A stretch of DNA of 64,000 nucleotides from Bryum argenteum (taxonomy: Eukaryota; Streptophyta; Bryopsida; Bryales; Bryaceae). Of this stretch, positions 39,817 through 51,703 are shown piece by piece. The position numbers were made by a program, and so were the translations under genes. The stretch spans positions 16,598,727 through 16,662,726 of the forward strand of contig CM073327.1 of the NCBI GenBank assembly GCA_037043015.1, given 5' to 3'. Positions within the stretch are counted from its first letter, which is position 1, and each line of letters starts with the position of its first letter. Under the pieces are notes generated by a model, which ran no database searches, had not been told where the DNA came from, and worked only from the letters and a program-made list of their open reading frames with translations.

Positions 39817-41975
39817 CTATGTATACTCATTATACTGACACTCCGGCGGTATTTTATCAACACCCCCGAAGCGATTGTAATCGTAGCAATAGTTGTAGAT
39901 GACGTATTTCTTCTCATGCGCTTTAAGCTGTTGAATCTGCGTGGGCGTGAGCTCTTTCTGCTGGTTCCACCATTTCCCGTTGCTGGAACACTGTTGGGTC
40001 CATCCGTTGTTCGGCGACATGGTGCAATTAACCGATGGGTCTGAGAATGGGTTCGTGTAACAGACGTCGCACCCGTCTATCCCGCCGAAGCCCTCGTAGG
40101 AGAGCACGAATGGCTGGTTGCTGATGTTTAGCTTCACTGCGCCTCCCAGTGTTGCCCATGAGCTTCCGTTCCAGAGACTGGCTTCTACTGCCATTGGGCG
40201 CCAGGTTGGGTACGGAACGCCGCCTTTGTTGTAGTAGACTCGGATCACGGAGTCGTCTACGTACCATCTGTTTGCACACACCAACATGATCAGATACATG
40301 CTTGCAAGTTTCAGGGTTCCAATCGATTGGAACTCGTGTACAGTTCCCACTTTCTAGTCACAGAGAAAGAAAGTACAGAGATTCATCAAGCTTTCCATTG
40401 CTGCCCATTCTGTAGAATGTAGAAACCCTGGGTTCTTTTTCGCAATGACTAGTGAGTGGTCACTGTATATGTAGTAATGTCAAGTAACAAGTTTCAGAGT
40501 TTCAGTAATGTATAGATAAAGCAGCAATGGGAAGCTTCGAGGTTCGAGTGGGGACCTATTAGTCAAACTTCGAATAAGCAGCAATGCAGAGGTTTGAGGG
40601 TTTCAATGGGACGTACACAATCATGTCCTTGTTCCAAAGAAGAGAGTACTTGTGGAAGTCCGCAGATGGATCAAAGGGCAAGTAATGACGTTGCTCCCGG
40701 TTACCTTTCCCCTCCAAGTAAACATTCGTCTGGAGAGTAGTAGGCTCCCCGGTTGTGTTTCCAAGAAACTCGAAATCAATCTCATCGTGCCGATCCAGAT
40801 CTTTACCATCGGCATCGTAGACATGGTTCTCCGGGGAAGTGAACTGCAGCAAATTCATACCAAATTAGCAACCATCGCAGATGTCACATCATCTAATATA
40901 TACCATATCAGCAGACTGCGCACATCAACTGCATGATCGAACGAACAACTTACATAGTATGTCTGAATGATTCCTGCCGAATCGTTCGGAATCGTTTTCA
41001 TCCAAATTTCGAAGTAACCGAACAGGTACCGTTTCTGCGACAGAAAGTTCCCAACTGTGCATGCCATGTCGCACAACAGCAATTGTAAGATGAAAGGTTT
41101 CTGATCAAGCAAGCAAGCAGTCAGTGGTAGTTACTGAGAGGCGATGGCTTACAGATTTGCGATTCGCTTGTGATCTTCATGTCGACGTGATAATGATCGT
41201 CACTGAGGACAAGACCGCCAGGGGGATCATCCGGCGTCCAGTTATTCATGTAAAGCTCCTCCCATTTTGTTGTGTTACGACTCGCAGGCTTGTAAGGAGG
41301 AGGAGGCGAGCTCTGCGGCGGAGGTGGGGACTGCTGGGGCGGAGGTGGGGACTTCGGGGGCGGAGGGGAGGACTTCGGAGGTGGAGGTGAGGCCTTCGGG
41401 GGCGGAGGTGAGGCCTTCGGGGGCGGTGGTGAGGCCTTCGGGGGCGGAGGTGAGGCCTTCGGGGGCGGAGGTGGGGAATTCGGGGGCGGAGGAGGGGGGG
41501 ACTTCGGGGGCGGGGACTTCGGGGGCGGAGGTGAGGACTTCGGGGGAGGAGGTGAAGACTTCGGAGGCGGAGGAGGAGATGTCTTCTTGGGAGGGGGAGG
41601 AGACTTCTTGGGCTTGGGAGGAGGGGGGGACTTCTTGGGCTTGGGAGGAGGGGGGGACTTCTTGGGCTTGGGAGGAGGGGGGGACTTCACTTTCTTAATC
41701 TTGGGAGGGGGTGGAGGGGGCTTCACCTTCTTCTTCTTGGGAGGGGGTGGAGCCTTCTTCGCCTTTGGTGGAGGGGGTGACTTCGCTGAGGTAGCCAACA
41801 TTCTAGAGTTTGACCTGAAAGAGGGTGGGGGTCTTGGCATGTAGTTATCATCAACCACCCCGAAAAGCGAATCTGCTGTCTGGAAGTCATAGTCCAGCAT
41901 AGCATCGATGACAGACGGTAGAGCCAATGTCGCCGCCACTACCAGGAACAACAGTTTAACCATTGCTCCCTCCAT
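39817..41975 (-). CDS. Xyloglucan endotransglucosylase/hydrolase with an extensin-like Pro-rich region
   Basis: Four exons on the minus strand, 41153-41975, 40954-41054, 40617-40843 and 39817-40267, join in phase with GT-AG borders into 533 residues ending in TAG. Residues 1-25 are a signal peptide ([19 protein letters not shown]). Residues about 65-228 are an extensin-like stretch of SPPPPK and KKSPPPPKP repeats. The GH16 XTH domain follows (WEELYMNNW at about 238, [29 protein letters not shown] at 327-336 with nucleophile E329 and acid/base E333, then N-glycosylation site [28 protein letters not shown]) and the XTH C-terminal extension ([15 protein letters not shown]). The enzyme cuts and rejoins xyloglucan in the cell wall. 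XTHs are normally about 290 residues; the extra 160-residue Pro/Lys-rich part is unusual and probably binds wall polymers. No break was found. Confidence 0.9.
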
Positions 41976-43911
41976 GATGCTTGCTTATCTCTAACAATTC
42001 ATGCCTGCAATGCAATTTCAATTTCAGAAAGCATGTGAAAAGCCCGTTCTCATTATGCAAATTAAGCTCCATGACACGACGTACAGAATCTCATGGCACG
42101 TCTGGCAACTTGTATATTGTCAGACACTTGTCAGATTCTTTTAATATCCATATACTATGTTACTTAGCTATTCCGCATCATACAGTACCCTACTGTAGAA
42201 GCGGCTTAGAAGTTAATACAAAAAGAGTACAGACGTTAACGAAGTCTTATCGAATATTACAGGAGGCAAGCGTTATAGTTTTAGTTCCTGGAAGCGAACC
42301 ATCACCGGTAATACTAAGGTGTTAATTCTTCCACTGAAGGTTCATAATAAACGACATTGCAATACAGTGAGTCAACGTCGACCGGACATTCATATGCCTT
42401 AGACAGTAAATCCGAAGAGGCAAGCGAATGTTCGACGCTGAACTTTCGACTCAACTTGTCGATCAAGTGCCGGTTTTGAATACACAATGACTCCAGTGGG
42501 ATTCGAAGACAATATGATTCCAGCAACAACAGACGTCTCTGAACCATACAGTAACTAGAGGCCAGCATTATCACACTCAAGGTGATCGTTCAACATTACA
42601 AGAAGAATCCCAATGTAACGGCAGGTCGATAGTCCAAGGATATACACAATCCATAGATTCATAGCCCACCATACTAGCTAGAAAATACTGTCAGCAGAGA
42701 CATGCCTCGTTCAAGTGGCTCGCTCCTGACACGACAGTGGTTCCCTATTCAACAGGACCACGCTCAAAATTGCAACCAAACCGCAATACAGCGTCGAGAT
42801 ACACGACTACCTTGGAACCTGGATCAATGGGAACACCCGACTGCACATGTTAGTACCAGACTGCAGAACCAAGTACTTCAAGGTAACCAGGTTTCAATGC
42901 AGAACCAAGTACTTCAAGGTAACCAGGTTTCAATACAGAACCAGAAGGGGACTCGTAGAAGACATGAAAGGCTGAAAGACGTACTTGCGGTTCTTGAGCA
43001 CCACCGACCCGACGAGGGACGTCGAATACGTTCCTTCGAGTGCTGAGTCCCTGTTATGAGGTGATCGTAGTACAGTACAAAGATGGAGTGGCGGATGGAG
43101 GCAATCGTTGACATTTCGAGGACTTAAAATCTTGAAGTTTCCAGGAACCCTGCCTGGAAAGCTGCCAGGTTAAATGAGCTGGTGAAAGCGTCTTTATTAA
43201 AGCACCAGTCGAAGTCCGTTTTCATTAATATAGTCGAGTGCTCCAAATGGAGCCAGTCCCATAATGTAACTTAGCTCTCGTAATCTTCACTCACACGTAC
43301 ATACTAGCTTCCTTATGCGATAGTACCATGTACTCACCCCAAACATTATATGGTGTCATCATTTTAGGAACACCTATATTTTCAGTGTTAGCTCATTGTA
43401 GAAAAGTCCAAAAACAATGATTCCACTTGCTCCATCTTTCCCCATGCACAAAAATTGCTTGCACTAGTAGCATCCCATTACCGAACACTTACCTATAATG
43501 TTGATTTTTTCAAAGTTTGAAAATGCTGTAAGTTTTTACTCTTGTCATAAATTTGATGTTTATACTAATAAAAGATCCCCATCTTGAGCAATATAGAGGG
43601 TAAAAATACTGATCCACAGTAAAAACTCATTAAATATTCATGCAACTTAGTGAATCTAGAGACCAATAATCAGTAGCCAGCTCCTTATGTTCGTAAATAA
43701 AAGCCGGTTGGCAAAGAGGCGGTAACGAGTTTTGTGCCGGGCTCGGCATTCTGCCAATTTTGGAATCCAGGCATGCTGCCTAATTCAAAACCACTAATTA
43801 CGGTACTTGTAGTGCTCATGTACTACTGTTCATGTACATGTTACTACTGTTGACTATTCATCACGTGCGCATGCTTCATAGTTCATATCCTTGTGCTTGG
43901 CCATGAGTTGG
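41976..43911. other. XTH upstream region and intergenic DNA, no gene
   Basis: Nothing coding is supported. ORF 42702-43046 contains a short tandem repeat and has no domain. About 43490-43680 is a degenerate relative of the MITE at 39413-39639. Confidence 0.45.
42863..42934. repeat. 36-bp direct tandem duplication
   Basis: 42863-42898 and 42899-42934 are two copies starting CAGAACCAAGTACTTCAAGG, identical but for the last base. 36 is a multiple of three, so the ORF across it repeats QNQVLQGNQVS. Confidence 0.9.
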
Positions 43912-44357
43912 ATCCGATCGAAGCAATCTTCATGCTTTACAGGAAAAGGAGTCCCGGGGAACTTGGCGCATTCAAAAGAAAGTCTCGATGTATGTGTGAG
44001 ATTTTCAGGGCGGCATGGAGCAGGTGGACCCGTTTGCCTGAGCAGCGACGGGAGCTGAGAGCCCCACCCACGATAGTTTGGAACACGTATTTCGTTATAA
44101 TGGGAATATTCAGATTATCAAATTGAGCTTGAGTTGAGCCAAATGTATTGTGTGGGTACATTTAGCTCGACTCGAGCTAAACCCACGTTTCTCAAAACCA
44201 GTGAATAATACCATTATAACGAATTACGTGTTTTGGGGTCAACTCCCTCGAAGGCAACGGACTAGCACCCTTATCGGTACTTTTGAGGGTGGTTGTGGAG
44301 TGGGTCTGTGAGTTTTGAAAAGGTTGGTATGACATTTAGCTCAGTTGTAAGAGGAAG
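43912..44357. repeat. Dispersed repeat D, interrupted by a small MITE
   Basis: Blocks such as 'gagcaggtggacccgtttgcc' and 'tcgaaggcaacgg' with 'tacttttgagggtg' and 'catttagctcagttg' match 47395-47670 in the same order. Between them 44078-44236 is a 159-bp MITE with ends GGAACACGTATTTCGTTATA and its near-inverse (TATAACGAATTACGTG). The 47.4-kb copy lacks this MITE. Confidence 0.7.
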
Positions 44358-44852
44358 CTTAGGGTTGCTTCACACTATAAACCATGAAGATTGATCACAA
44401 CCTTTTAAATTTTATGATTGGAGAGTGAAGTGCTCTTGGTCCCATTTGGTTTTACACTACCTTGAAAAAAGGAGAATGACTACTACCTTTGAGGTCCCCA
44501 AAAGTATGGATATTGTTTTCTTGGTTTTCTTGATTATAGTTGAGCCGAAGAAATGCCTCGACTCAACTACAATCAAGAAGACCATGGGGCTTAAAGATCA
44601 TGATTAGCTAGAGTTCAATTATTTAAACAGAAAGGAGGAGGATAAAAGAGAGAATGGTGAGGATTTATGTCTTAAGATTCAGCTTAAACATGTCATAGTC
44701 CAAATCCACTTTACACTACAAGAGTGACCAAGCCACTCAAAAGTCCATTTCTTATTTATCACGATCACAACTCTTGGCCAAGAGCCATGACCATGAATAT
44801 GATATTGATTTTCTTGATCATAACTCTTGGTCCATAGTGTAAAAGGACCCTT
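44358..44852. mobile_element. MITE family E, 'TTCACACTAT' ends (about 495 bp)
   Basis: Left 'tagggttgcttcacactat', right 'atagtgtaaaaggaccctt', imperfect inverted ends, with further inner matches (GATCA/TGATC; 'ctttacactacaagagtgacc' at 44710). ORF 44425-44607 is not supported. Confidence 0.6.
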
Positions 44853-45241
44853 GCTTTCTAATTGTTATGGATCTCCCTATAAATTGATTTTACCGTCATT
44901 GATGCTTGCAATATGACAAGGAGGAGATACATGCTGATGTAAGAAGAAGAAAGAAGAAAGAAAGTCTTGATGTCTCGTGTTCTTTTGCATTGATTCACCG
45001 TTAAATGGTAGGAGATGAGACAAATGCTGAGAGGGTAGGTAGGAGCGCAGTTCGGAAGTGTGGTAATTGGTTAGTCGGGAACATTGAATCTGGATCTTCT
45101 CTTTACTTCTGAGTAGTCCATTCTCAAACTACATGTAAGGTAGACCATGCTAAATCCGTGCATTTAAGGACTACACTACAATTGGAAAGTTGGAATATGT
45201 GAATCAATATTTTTCAATTATAAATATGAAAAAAATGAAGA

Positions 45242-45599
45242 TAGATAGATAGAAACTCCGGTCCTTTCTAAGGGGCCGGCGTGAATGAAGTGTCCATTTG
45301 TAATGCTAATATCCCGATGGCCACCGGACAAGGGGAAATTAGAACAATACTACTTCCCACTCTCGAGGGTGGACACTATAACTACGCTAGTTTCTAGCCT
45401 AGTTACTAGTGCCTTGAAGATACTTGACATAGTATCTCCCCAAAGGGCTTTGAGGTACCCATACAACAAGGTCCAAGGACCTCCCACAATAGTTGGGTGG
45501 ACTATAGTGGTGAGCACCACACCGGCATGGGGAATAGAACCCACGACCTCCTCATTGGGGGCCTAAGCCCTAACCACCAAGCCAAGGCTTGTGGTGCCT
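45242..45599 (-). mobile_element. tRNA-derived SINE, minus strand, with 13-bp target duplication
   Basis: Read on the minus strand, the 5' end 'aggcaccacaagcc' is followed by an A-box-like TGGCTTGGTGG and, 32 bases later, a B-box-like GGTTCTATTCC. These are the RNA polymerase III promoter parts of a tRNA-type SINE. The 3' end is 'gtttctatctatcta'. Both sides carry AAAAAAATGAAGA (45229-45241 and 45600-45612), a perfect 13-bp duplication typical of LINE-driven insertion. It interrupts a dispersed repeat seen intact at about 36866. ORFs at 45285-45566 are not genes. Confidence 0.8.
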
Positions 45600-46189
45600 A
45601 AAAAAATGAAGAAGTTTCCATATTTTGTGATATTGTTTAAGCACTTATAAAAATAAATAAAAAATTGAGAAGTGACATATATTGCATTACCTAAAACCGT
45701 TCACATGCTCCATGTGCACATGAGGTACATTCTTCTACATGAAATCTAGAAAGTAGGTAAGAATCTAGAGTGGGTTGTTTAAGGAGATGCACGGATTTAG
45801 CATTGTCTACCTTAATTGGTAAATGAGAAGAAGATTAGTCACTTGGTATTCACTTCATGGTACAATCGAGTTTGTGAAGTACCACAAATTTGGTTTGTTT
45901 GTTGTTACATTGATAATTGATATATGTAGCCCTAAATTCAATTAATTAAGTGAGGAAATTAAACTTTATAGGGATTAGTTTAAACATGTTATACTTTGAG
46001 TCCCAATTGTCGAACTAGATTGCCTAACCCACCCCTTTTCATAATTCACCAACTCCGTCCTCTAGTCCTTCCAACTTCCTTCGGAGGAACTTTGAAAAAG
46101 GTCTAATCAAAGAATCTCTAGGTTTAGAGCATTGCCATTAGCTCTCTCCATTACCATTAGCTCTCTCCATTACCTCCTTTCTAATTGAC

Positions 46190-46620
46190 ATGAGGTCGCT
46201 TTACACTATGAACCATGAATGGCTTTTTAAAATATGTGATTGGAGAGTAAAGACAGTGCTCTTGGTCCCATTTGGCTTTACACTACCTTGAAAAAAGGAG
46301 AATGACCACTAACTTTGAGGTTCCCAAAGTATGCTAAATTTTCCATAGTGGATAATATTTTCATGGTTTCCTTGATTGTAGTTGAGTCGAAGCAAATGAC
46401 TTAACTAAAATCAATGAGATCACGAGGCTCAAAAATCATTCATTGATTGGTGTTCAATTATAGAAAAAGAAAGGAGGAAAAAGAAGAGGGTAAATGAGAG
46501 ATTGTGTGAGTCTAAATCCGCTTTACACTACAAGAGTGACCAAGCCACTCAGAATTCCATTTTTGATTTATCATAGTCACGGCTCTTGGCCAATGACTTT
46601 GCAAATTTCAACAGACACAC
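46190..46620. mobile_element. MITE family E, partial copy
   Basis: 'cgctttacactatgaaccatgaa' and later 'cgctttacactacaagagtgaccaagcc' repeat the order seen at 44358-44852; the outer right end is missing or diverged. Confidence 0.5.
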
Positions 46621-47394
46621 GTCTTAGGCGCAGCTCCAATGGCTGCAAGATAACACCCTCCAACTTTCTACTCCCTCCAAAACATGGCCTAGTCTGGGTA
46701 TATTTTTCACATTTTCCGTGAGAACTAAGCTCTATGTACACCTCCTAGTCGAATCTTATGATAACACACTTGGACACATGGCAACTATGATGGGTACAAA
46801 ATATGATGTCGAGGAAGAGGTAGAGGCTAAAAGCGAGTGTAGTTGCCAACGTGGAAGGGGTTGTTAGTAGGAGGTCCATTGGCTCTCTCTCCTGCTAAAT
46901 ACCCCAACTCTGTGTAAAGCACCCGGCTGAGAGCATGCCCAGCCCGCACTGTGGGCCGGGGAGCGGAGCCTACTTTGGCGTGTGAGGGACCCTAGCTTTC
47001 ACACTATCCCTCTAATCCGGTCAAGAGGGTTGAGGTCTCCTAAATTTCAGTACACCATAACTTCAAGTTATCCCGTGCCTTCACTCACATTTTAGTGTCC
47101 CTATTAACCAATGAAGGAGTGACACGTGGCAGAAATTCTATTGGCAAAGAATATTTTCTATTATTATCAATTGTCATAAAGTGTGATTGGTCAGAGGCTT
47201 TTTGGAGTGTCCTGCCTTCCGGCATGGGGTGGGTCATCAAAGGCCGCTCAAGCGGTGCCTTCGCCCTCCCGACGCATCCCAACGGCCCAACCTGGGGCGC
47301 AGGGCTGGACATGCACTAAGGCTTGTTCCGTCGAGGCACTACTGAGGATGCCCTTAATCCCCTACTCCTACGACTAAACTCTGTAATCCACTAT
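46621..47394. other. Intergenic, no gene
   Basis: Moderately GC-rich around 47210-47330 with overlapping chance ORFs on both strands. No domain is recognisable. Confidence 0.4.
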
Positions 47395-47685
47395 AGGTCG
47401 ACTACCGAAGGTCTCAACAAAGTGTCTGTATAGAAAGCCCATGCAACACGGAGCACGTGGACCGCTTGCCTTAGCAACAACGAGACATTGGAGGTCAGGA
47501 TTGGAGGCAAAGAGCCTCCGCCGCGACATAGGCTCCATGGACAGGGTCAACTCTCTCGAAGGCAACGGGCTAGCATCCATACCGATACTTTTGAGGGTGA
47601 TTGTGCACTAGGCCTGCCACTTCAGGAAGTCTTGATCTCACATTTAGCTTAGTTGCAAGAGAAACCTTAAAATAAAATAAATAAA

Positions 47686-47724
<39 letters not shown>
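47395..47724. repeat. Dispersed repeat D, uninterrupted copy with A-rich tail
   Basis: Matches 43912-44357 without the inner MITE. It ends 'ttaaaataaaataaataaata' followed by about 35 A (to 47724), which suggests a retroposed element of SINE type. Confidence 0.6.
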
Positions 47725-47725
<1 letters not shown>

Positions 47726-48447
47726 ACTCCCTCGCCAAGTAGCTATGCCACTTTGGTTGTATTTATCTCAATTGATGTTAAATATAAAAATAATCAAAAA
47801 ATTAATAATCACTATTCACAAGTGGCCAAACGCGATCGGTGTCTCAGATCTGACAAATCCAACAATCTCACTGAACTTACCGCTCAATTTCTAAAATAAA
47901 CCATTCTTCCCAAATAAGAATCTTACCATATACTCCCTTTTGCAATTTCCAGGGCAAGGCTGACGTCGTTGCACACGTTGCCATACCGAAACTATTAGAA
48001 AACGTTTTGACTGTTGCAAAATACCATATAAAACGCATTTTGAGGAGGGAGTGGGTATTAAATTGGAAGGAAAAAATAATCAAAGGTTCTTATAGAATGT
48101 GCTCCAAATCCTACATTCCTTTTTGGAAACACTTTTTGGTATGTATTAAAACGCATTGACATTTGAGTTTGACTCTAATTGTTTAATGTTTTTGTTCAAT
48201 CTTTTCTTGAAGAGGTGCGTCAATATTGTCATATTCTACTCTTGTTTTAGCGTAGTGGTCCATTTTGGAAATCGTTACCTAACACACTTGCTAGATTGAG
48301 TTGGAAGTTGCATTTGTTTATTCTCTAGTTGCAGATGCTTTCTATCTAGATAGAGTCAAGTGGGGTTGGCGTGAATAAAATGGGTTGTCTACCTACATTT
48401 GGTGATATGTCTAGAGGACATAACACTCACCGGTCGTTTAGGAATTC
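47725..48447. other. AT-rich intergenic, no gene
   Basis: Short chance ORFs only. Confidence 0.45.
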
Positions 48448-48817
48448 TTAAGGGCTCGTTCACACTATGCAGACCAACCTCCTCTCATTCTTGGGTAAGA
48501 GGTGGAGGGAGAAGTACATAAAAATTTATTATTAATGACCTTTGAGTATTTTATTGAAAACAATGTTTGGCCTCTCAACCAAAGTTTGGGTTTTCAATTT
48601 CATCGTATTTTGACTATTGGTTGAGATGCCAAACTTTTGGCGCCAAGACTATCAAAGAGTGTTGTCATGTAGGCACTTTGGGCACCTTTCATCTTTGAAC
48701 TTTGGGCTCTAGTGTGAAGGCATGGAGGCCAAACTTTTGCTCTCCATTGGAATTCAATCACATCATTGGAATTCCTTGACCCCTCGACCCATGAGCACAG
48801 TGTGAACCGCCCCTAAG
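48448..48817. mobile_element. MITE family E variant (about 370 bp)
   Basis: Left TTAAGGGCTCGTTCACACTA, right 'cacagtgtgaaccgcccctaa', imperfect inverted ends of about 22 bp. An inner pair 'tttggcctctcaacca' and 'tggttgagatgccaaa' also folds back. Confidence 0.65.
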
Positions 48818-48920
48818 TTCTTTATGCTCATAATGATGCAATTTCTATCACTATTGTATGATTATATGTTGAGTTCACGATTTCTTGAAGATATCTCTTT
48901 CTCAAATTTAAATCAATATA

Positions 48921-49262
48921 TTAACCCGTGAAGTTCCTTGAAAAACAAAACAACGTTTCCCCATTATGGGGAGCCTAGATGAAGGGGTTAAAAGTGAGCT
49001 TTTTGCTTTAGATTTTTATTGGGTGCTTTATATACTGCAGATTGTACATGGTAAAATTTTCAAACACAATTCTCCAATTTTAGAACCTTCATCTAGAAAT
49101 TTTTAGGTTTCAAAACGCAAAAAATGTTGTTCAAATTTAGATTTTATTTTTCATATTTCTTTAAAGAATTGTTCGTAACCAAATCACTGAAGTTCCAAAG
49201 TGATCCAAGTCAAAAAGTATACCACTTTTTTGAGGGCAGCCCCCAAAAGTTTCAAAGATAAT
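48921..49262 (+). mobile_element. Family A, 5' fragment
   Basis: Starts TTAACCCGTGAAG and runs in step with other copies ('agcctagatgaaggggttaaaag', 'gaaccttcatctagaaattt', 'gtgatccaagtcaaaaag') until about 49262, then stops. Confidence 0.65.
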
Positions 49263-49351
49263 ATGATTTTAATTCCTTACAGAGACAACACACTCCTATG
49301 GACTTTGTGGAGATTGTATGTAAGTATAGATAATTGCCCTACTACGGCTAA

Positions 49352-49555
49352 GCGTTCGTGGCAGCTACCAAGGAGGATGAGGAAGGGATAAAGGAGCCCC
49401 CTTTTTTTTAATGTACTGGTTCAAATTGCCAAGGAGTATGCTCGAAGGGTAATTTGGGGCCGCAAACCCCATGTTTGAATTCAAAATCATCAAAAATAGC
49501 CTTGGGAGGGTCTCCACAGATTCTAGGGTGCCTCCTTGGTAGCTGCCACAAACCA
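49352..49555. mobile_element. ~200-bp MITE with perfect 19-bp inverted repeats (family F/G)
   Basis: GTGGCAGCTACCAAGGAGG (49358-49376) and its exact inverse (49531-49549). The middle ('tttgaattcaaaatcatcaaaa', 'caaggagta') matches the element at 62451-62719, whose ends are different. Confidence 0.75.
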
Positions 49556-49707
49556 TTGCCCCCCTATTGCTATCATCATGCTACCCATTAAGAATTAGTA
49601 ATTATATGGGAAGGTGCCAACGATAATGGTTTAAAAATCAATCAAAGATAGTGACAATCAAAGATATTGGTTCAAAAATGCCCAACTGACGTCCAAATTG
49701 TCCCAAC

Positions 49708-50077
49708 TTAACCCTTAAACGCCCATGGGGTCTGAAATGGGCAACCCAAAATTGGATCACAACATCTTTTGGACTTGGGCATCATGAATAGTGCACTTTT
49801 TGAACTTGGGCATCATGAATGGACCAATCAATGATGAGCTTGCAACCTCCTACAAGGTTATGTACCACCTCAACCTACCTACCACAATCCTTTCAAAATA
49901 CAAAATCACTCATACAAATTGTGATTTGAATTGTATAATTTCACATTTTGAATGCATCACAAGAAGGTGACCATTTTGACATTAAAATATAAGTGAAAAG
50001 TTGAGTACAGTGAGAGCTACAGAGGAGATTCTGTTGGAATCAAGCCCCTCGGGCTTGCTTGGGTGTTTAAGGGTTAA
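49708..50077 (+). mobile_element. TTAA-flanked element, family B (370 bp)
   Basis: TTAACCCTTAAACGCCCA to TGTTTAAGGGTTAA. It is 27 bp longer than the copy at 38974-39316; the difference is a local duplication around 'cttgggcatcatgaat' (about 49775-49825). Confidence 0.8.
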
Positions 50078-50494
50078 ACTCTTCAAGACACATGTGGATA
50101 ATTTGTACAGATAAGGTCCAAAAGATGAAAATACCAAAAAACGAAAAGAAAATGTGGACTGCAATGCAAGCAGCTTGGAAAAGCATACAATTCTGATGTT
50201 TAACAAATCAGTTGCAAGCATACCGAAACGGATACAAGTTGTCATTGATGTCAGAAGACGGGGCATACAGAGGTAGTAGTTGTTCATTTATCCAACTTCC
50301 AGGTTAGAAATGACTACGGAAGATTGTGTTTTTTTAGCAAGAAGCTTCTACATGTATGAAGCTAACTAATTATGGGAAAAAAAGATTAAAAAAAAAAATG
50401 ATGTTTACATGCAATAGCCCTAGTCATATTTTCTCTCCTATGTGTGAGAAACAGCAAGTGGTAACCTTACTTTGTGGAGGAAACTTTACAATTA

Positions 50495-51054
50495 GGGGCG
50501 CTTCACACTATGGCCGTCCAAGTCGAGAGGCCGTGGAGTTGAGAGTCCAAACTTTGTTGAGAGTCCAAAGGAATTTGCTGAAAATAACCGATAAAATTGG
50601 AGCCTTTGGCCGGGCATAGTGTGAAGCTTCCAAAGGCCAAGCCCAAAGTCCAAAGCTTTGGCCATGAACTCTCTCGGCCTCTCAACTTGGACGGCCGTAG
50701 TGTGAAGCCTCCAAAGGCCAAGCCCAAAGTCCAAACCCATATCACTTCATTCCTTGTCCAAGGCATCCTTTTGATCTAACAGCCAAGATCTTGTCAGTTT
50801 TTGAATTTTTTAGGAATAAAATGTGACGGCCTCTCGACCATAGTTTGGGTCTTGCAAAATGCAAGACCCAAACAAATGCCGAGAGGCCGTCGCCTTGGTC
50901 AAAAAGTGCTGCCACATAGGCCATTTGGAGAGTGACGCTCAGTGAACTTTGGCTTCTAGTGTGAAGGCTCAAGAGGCCGAAACTAGGGTTTCCTGCAATT
51001 TCATTGGCTGAAATCGACGGCCTCTCGAGCTTCGGCCATAGTGTGAAGTGCCCC
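50495..51054. mobile_element. MITE family E, 560 bp, with nested internal fold-back
   Basis: GGGGCGCTTCACACTATGGC and the inverse GCCATAGTGTGAAGTGCCCC, bounded by TA on both sides. Inside, the end sequence recurs at about 50613-50632 and 50695-50715 ('agtgtgaagc' followed by 'tccaaaggcc'), so the element contains a second, nested set of ends. The Arg/Leu-rich ORFs are by-products. Confidence 0.75.
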
Positions 51055-51057
51055 TAA

Positions 51058-51703
51058 CTCTAAACATTTTGAGGACTGGGATTTCGACTCAGAATGTACC
51101 TGCCCGTATGTGGACAAGGTTAGAGACAGTAAAAATCAGCACAATTAGAGTTTGGCCTCCAACAAAGTTCAACGTTCCAACACGAAAAGCTTAAGCTTTA
51201 CTAAAAGACGACCACTAAGTAAATGCAAAAATGCACCTCAGGTTTATAATGTCCATAACAATAACATATTGGAGAGGGGGTACGGATAGATGCATCTCAT
51301 GAACACAAAGAGGACAAATTCGGCAAGGGCTCAAAATTGGAGAGGTCTAAGATGAAAACCTGGCTTCAACATTTCAGGGAGAATACTGAAGAGAATGTAA
51401 GGGAATTATTTGCTCTTCGTAACCTTCGTGATAACATCCCGATATAAAGCCGAAGCTAACCTACCCAGTAGATGAGGACAAAAACGAAAACCGACGAAAA
51501 CTGACGCAAGCTCACATGTGCAGATGAGAACCGACCCATAGAAAAGAGTGGAATAAGTACACAAAGCTTAAGAGGACAACAACGCAAGATATAGTACAAC
51601 CAAGTATGACAAAATCCATATGGTATCAACAGCAACTAAAAAGCTGTGCTCACGATAGGAGAGGGATATATACACACCAACAAATGGAGGCAAAAGTGAG
51701 TAA
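51058..51703. other. 3' flank of VPS23, no gene
   Basis: Probably includes the 3' untranslated region of the minus-strand VPS23 gene. No other signal seen. Confidence 0.45.

Noticed and set aside
41124..41844. Gly/Ala/Glu-rich plus-strand ORFs opposite the XTH gene
   Set aside because: Mirror of the Pro-rich codons of XTH exon 1.
44337..44352. tRNA-like A-box 'tagctcagttg' in repeat D
   Set aside because: No B-box or cloverleaf follows; it lies at the end of the repeat in both copies.
47191..47377. Overlapping ORFs on both strands around 47.1-47.6 kb
   Set aside because: No domain, no splice structure, and part lies in repeat D.
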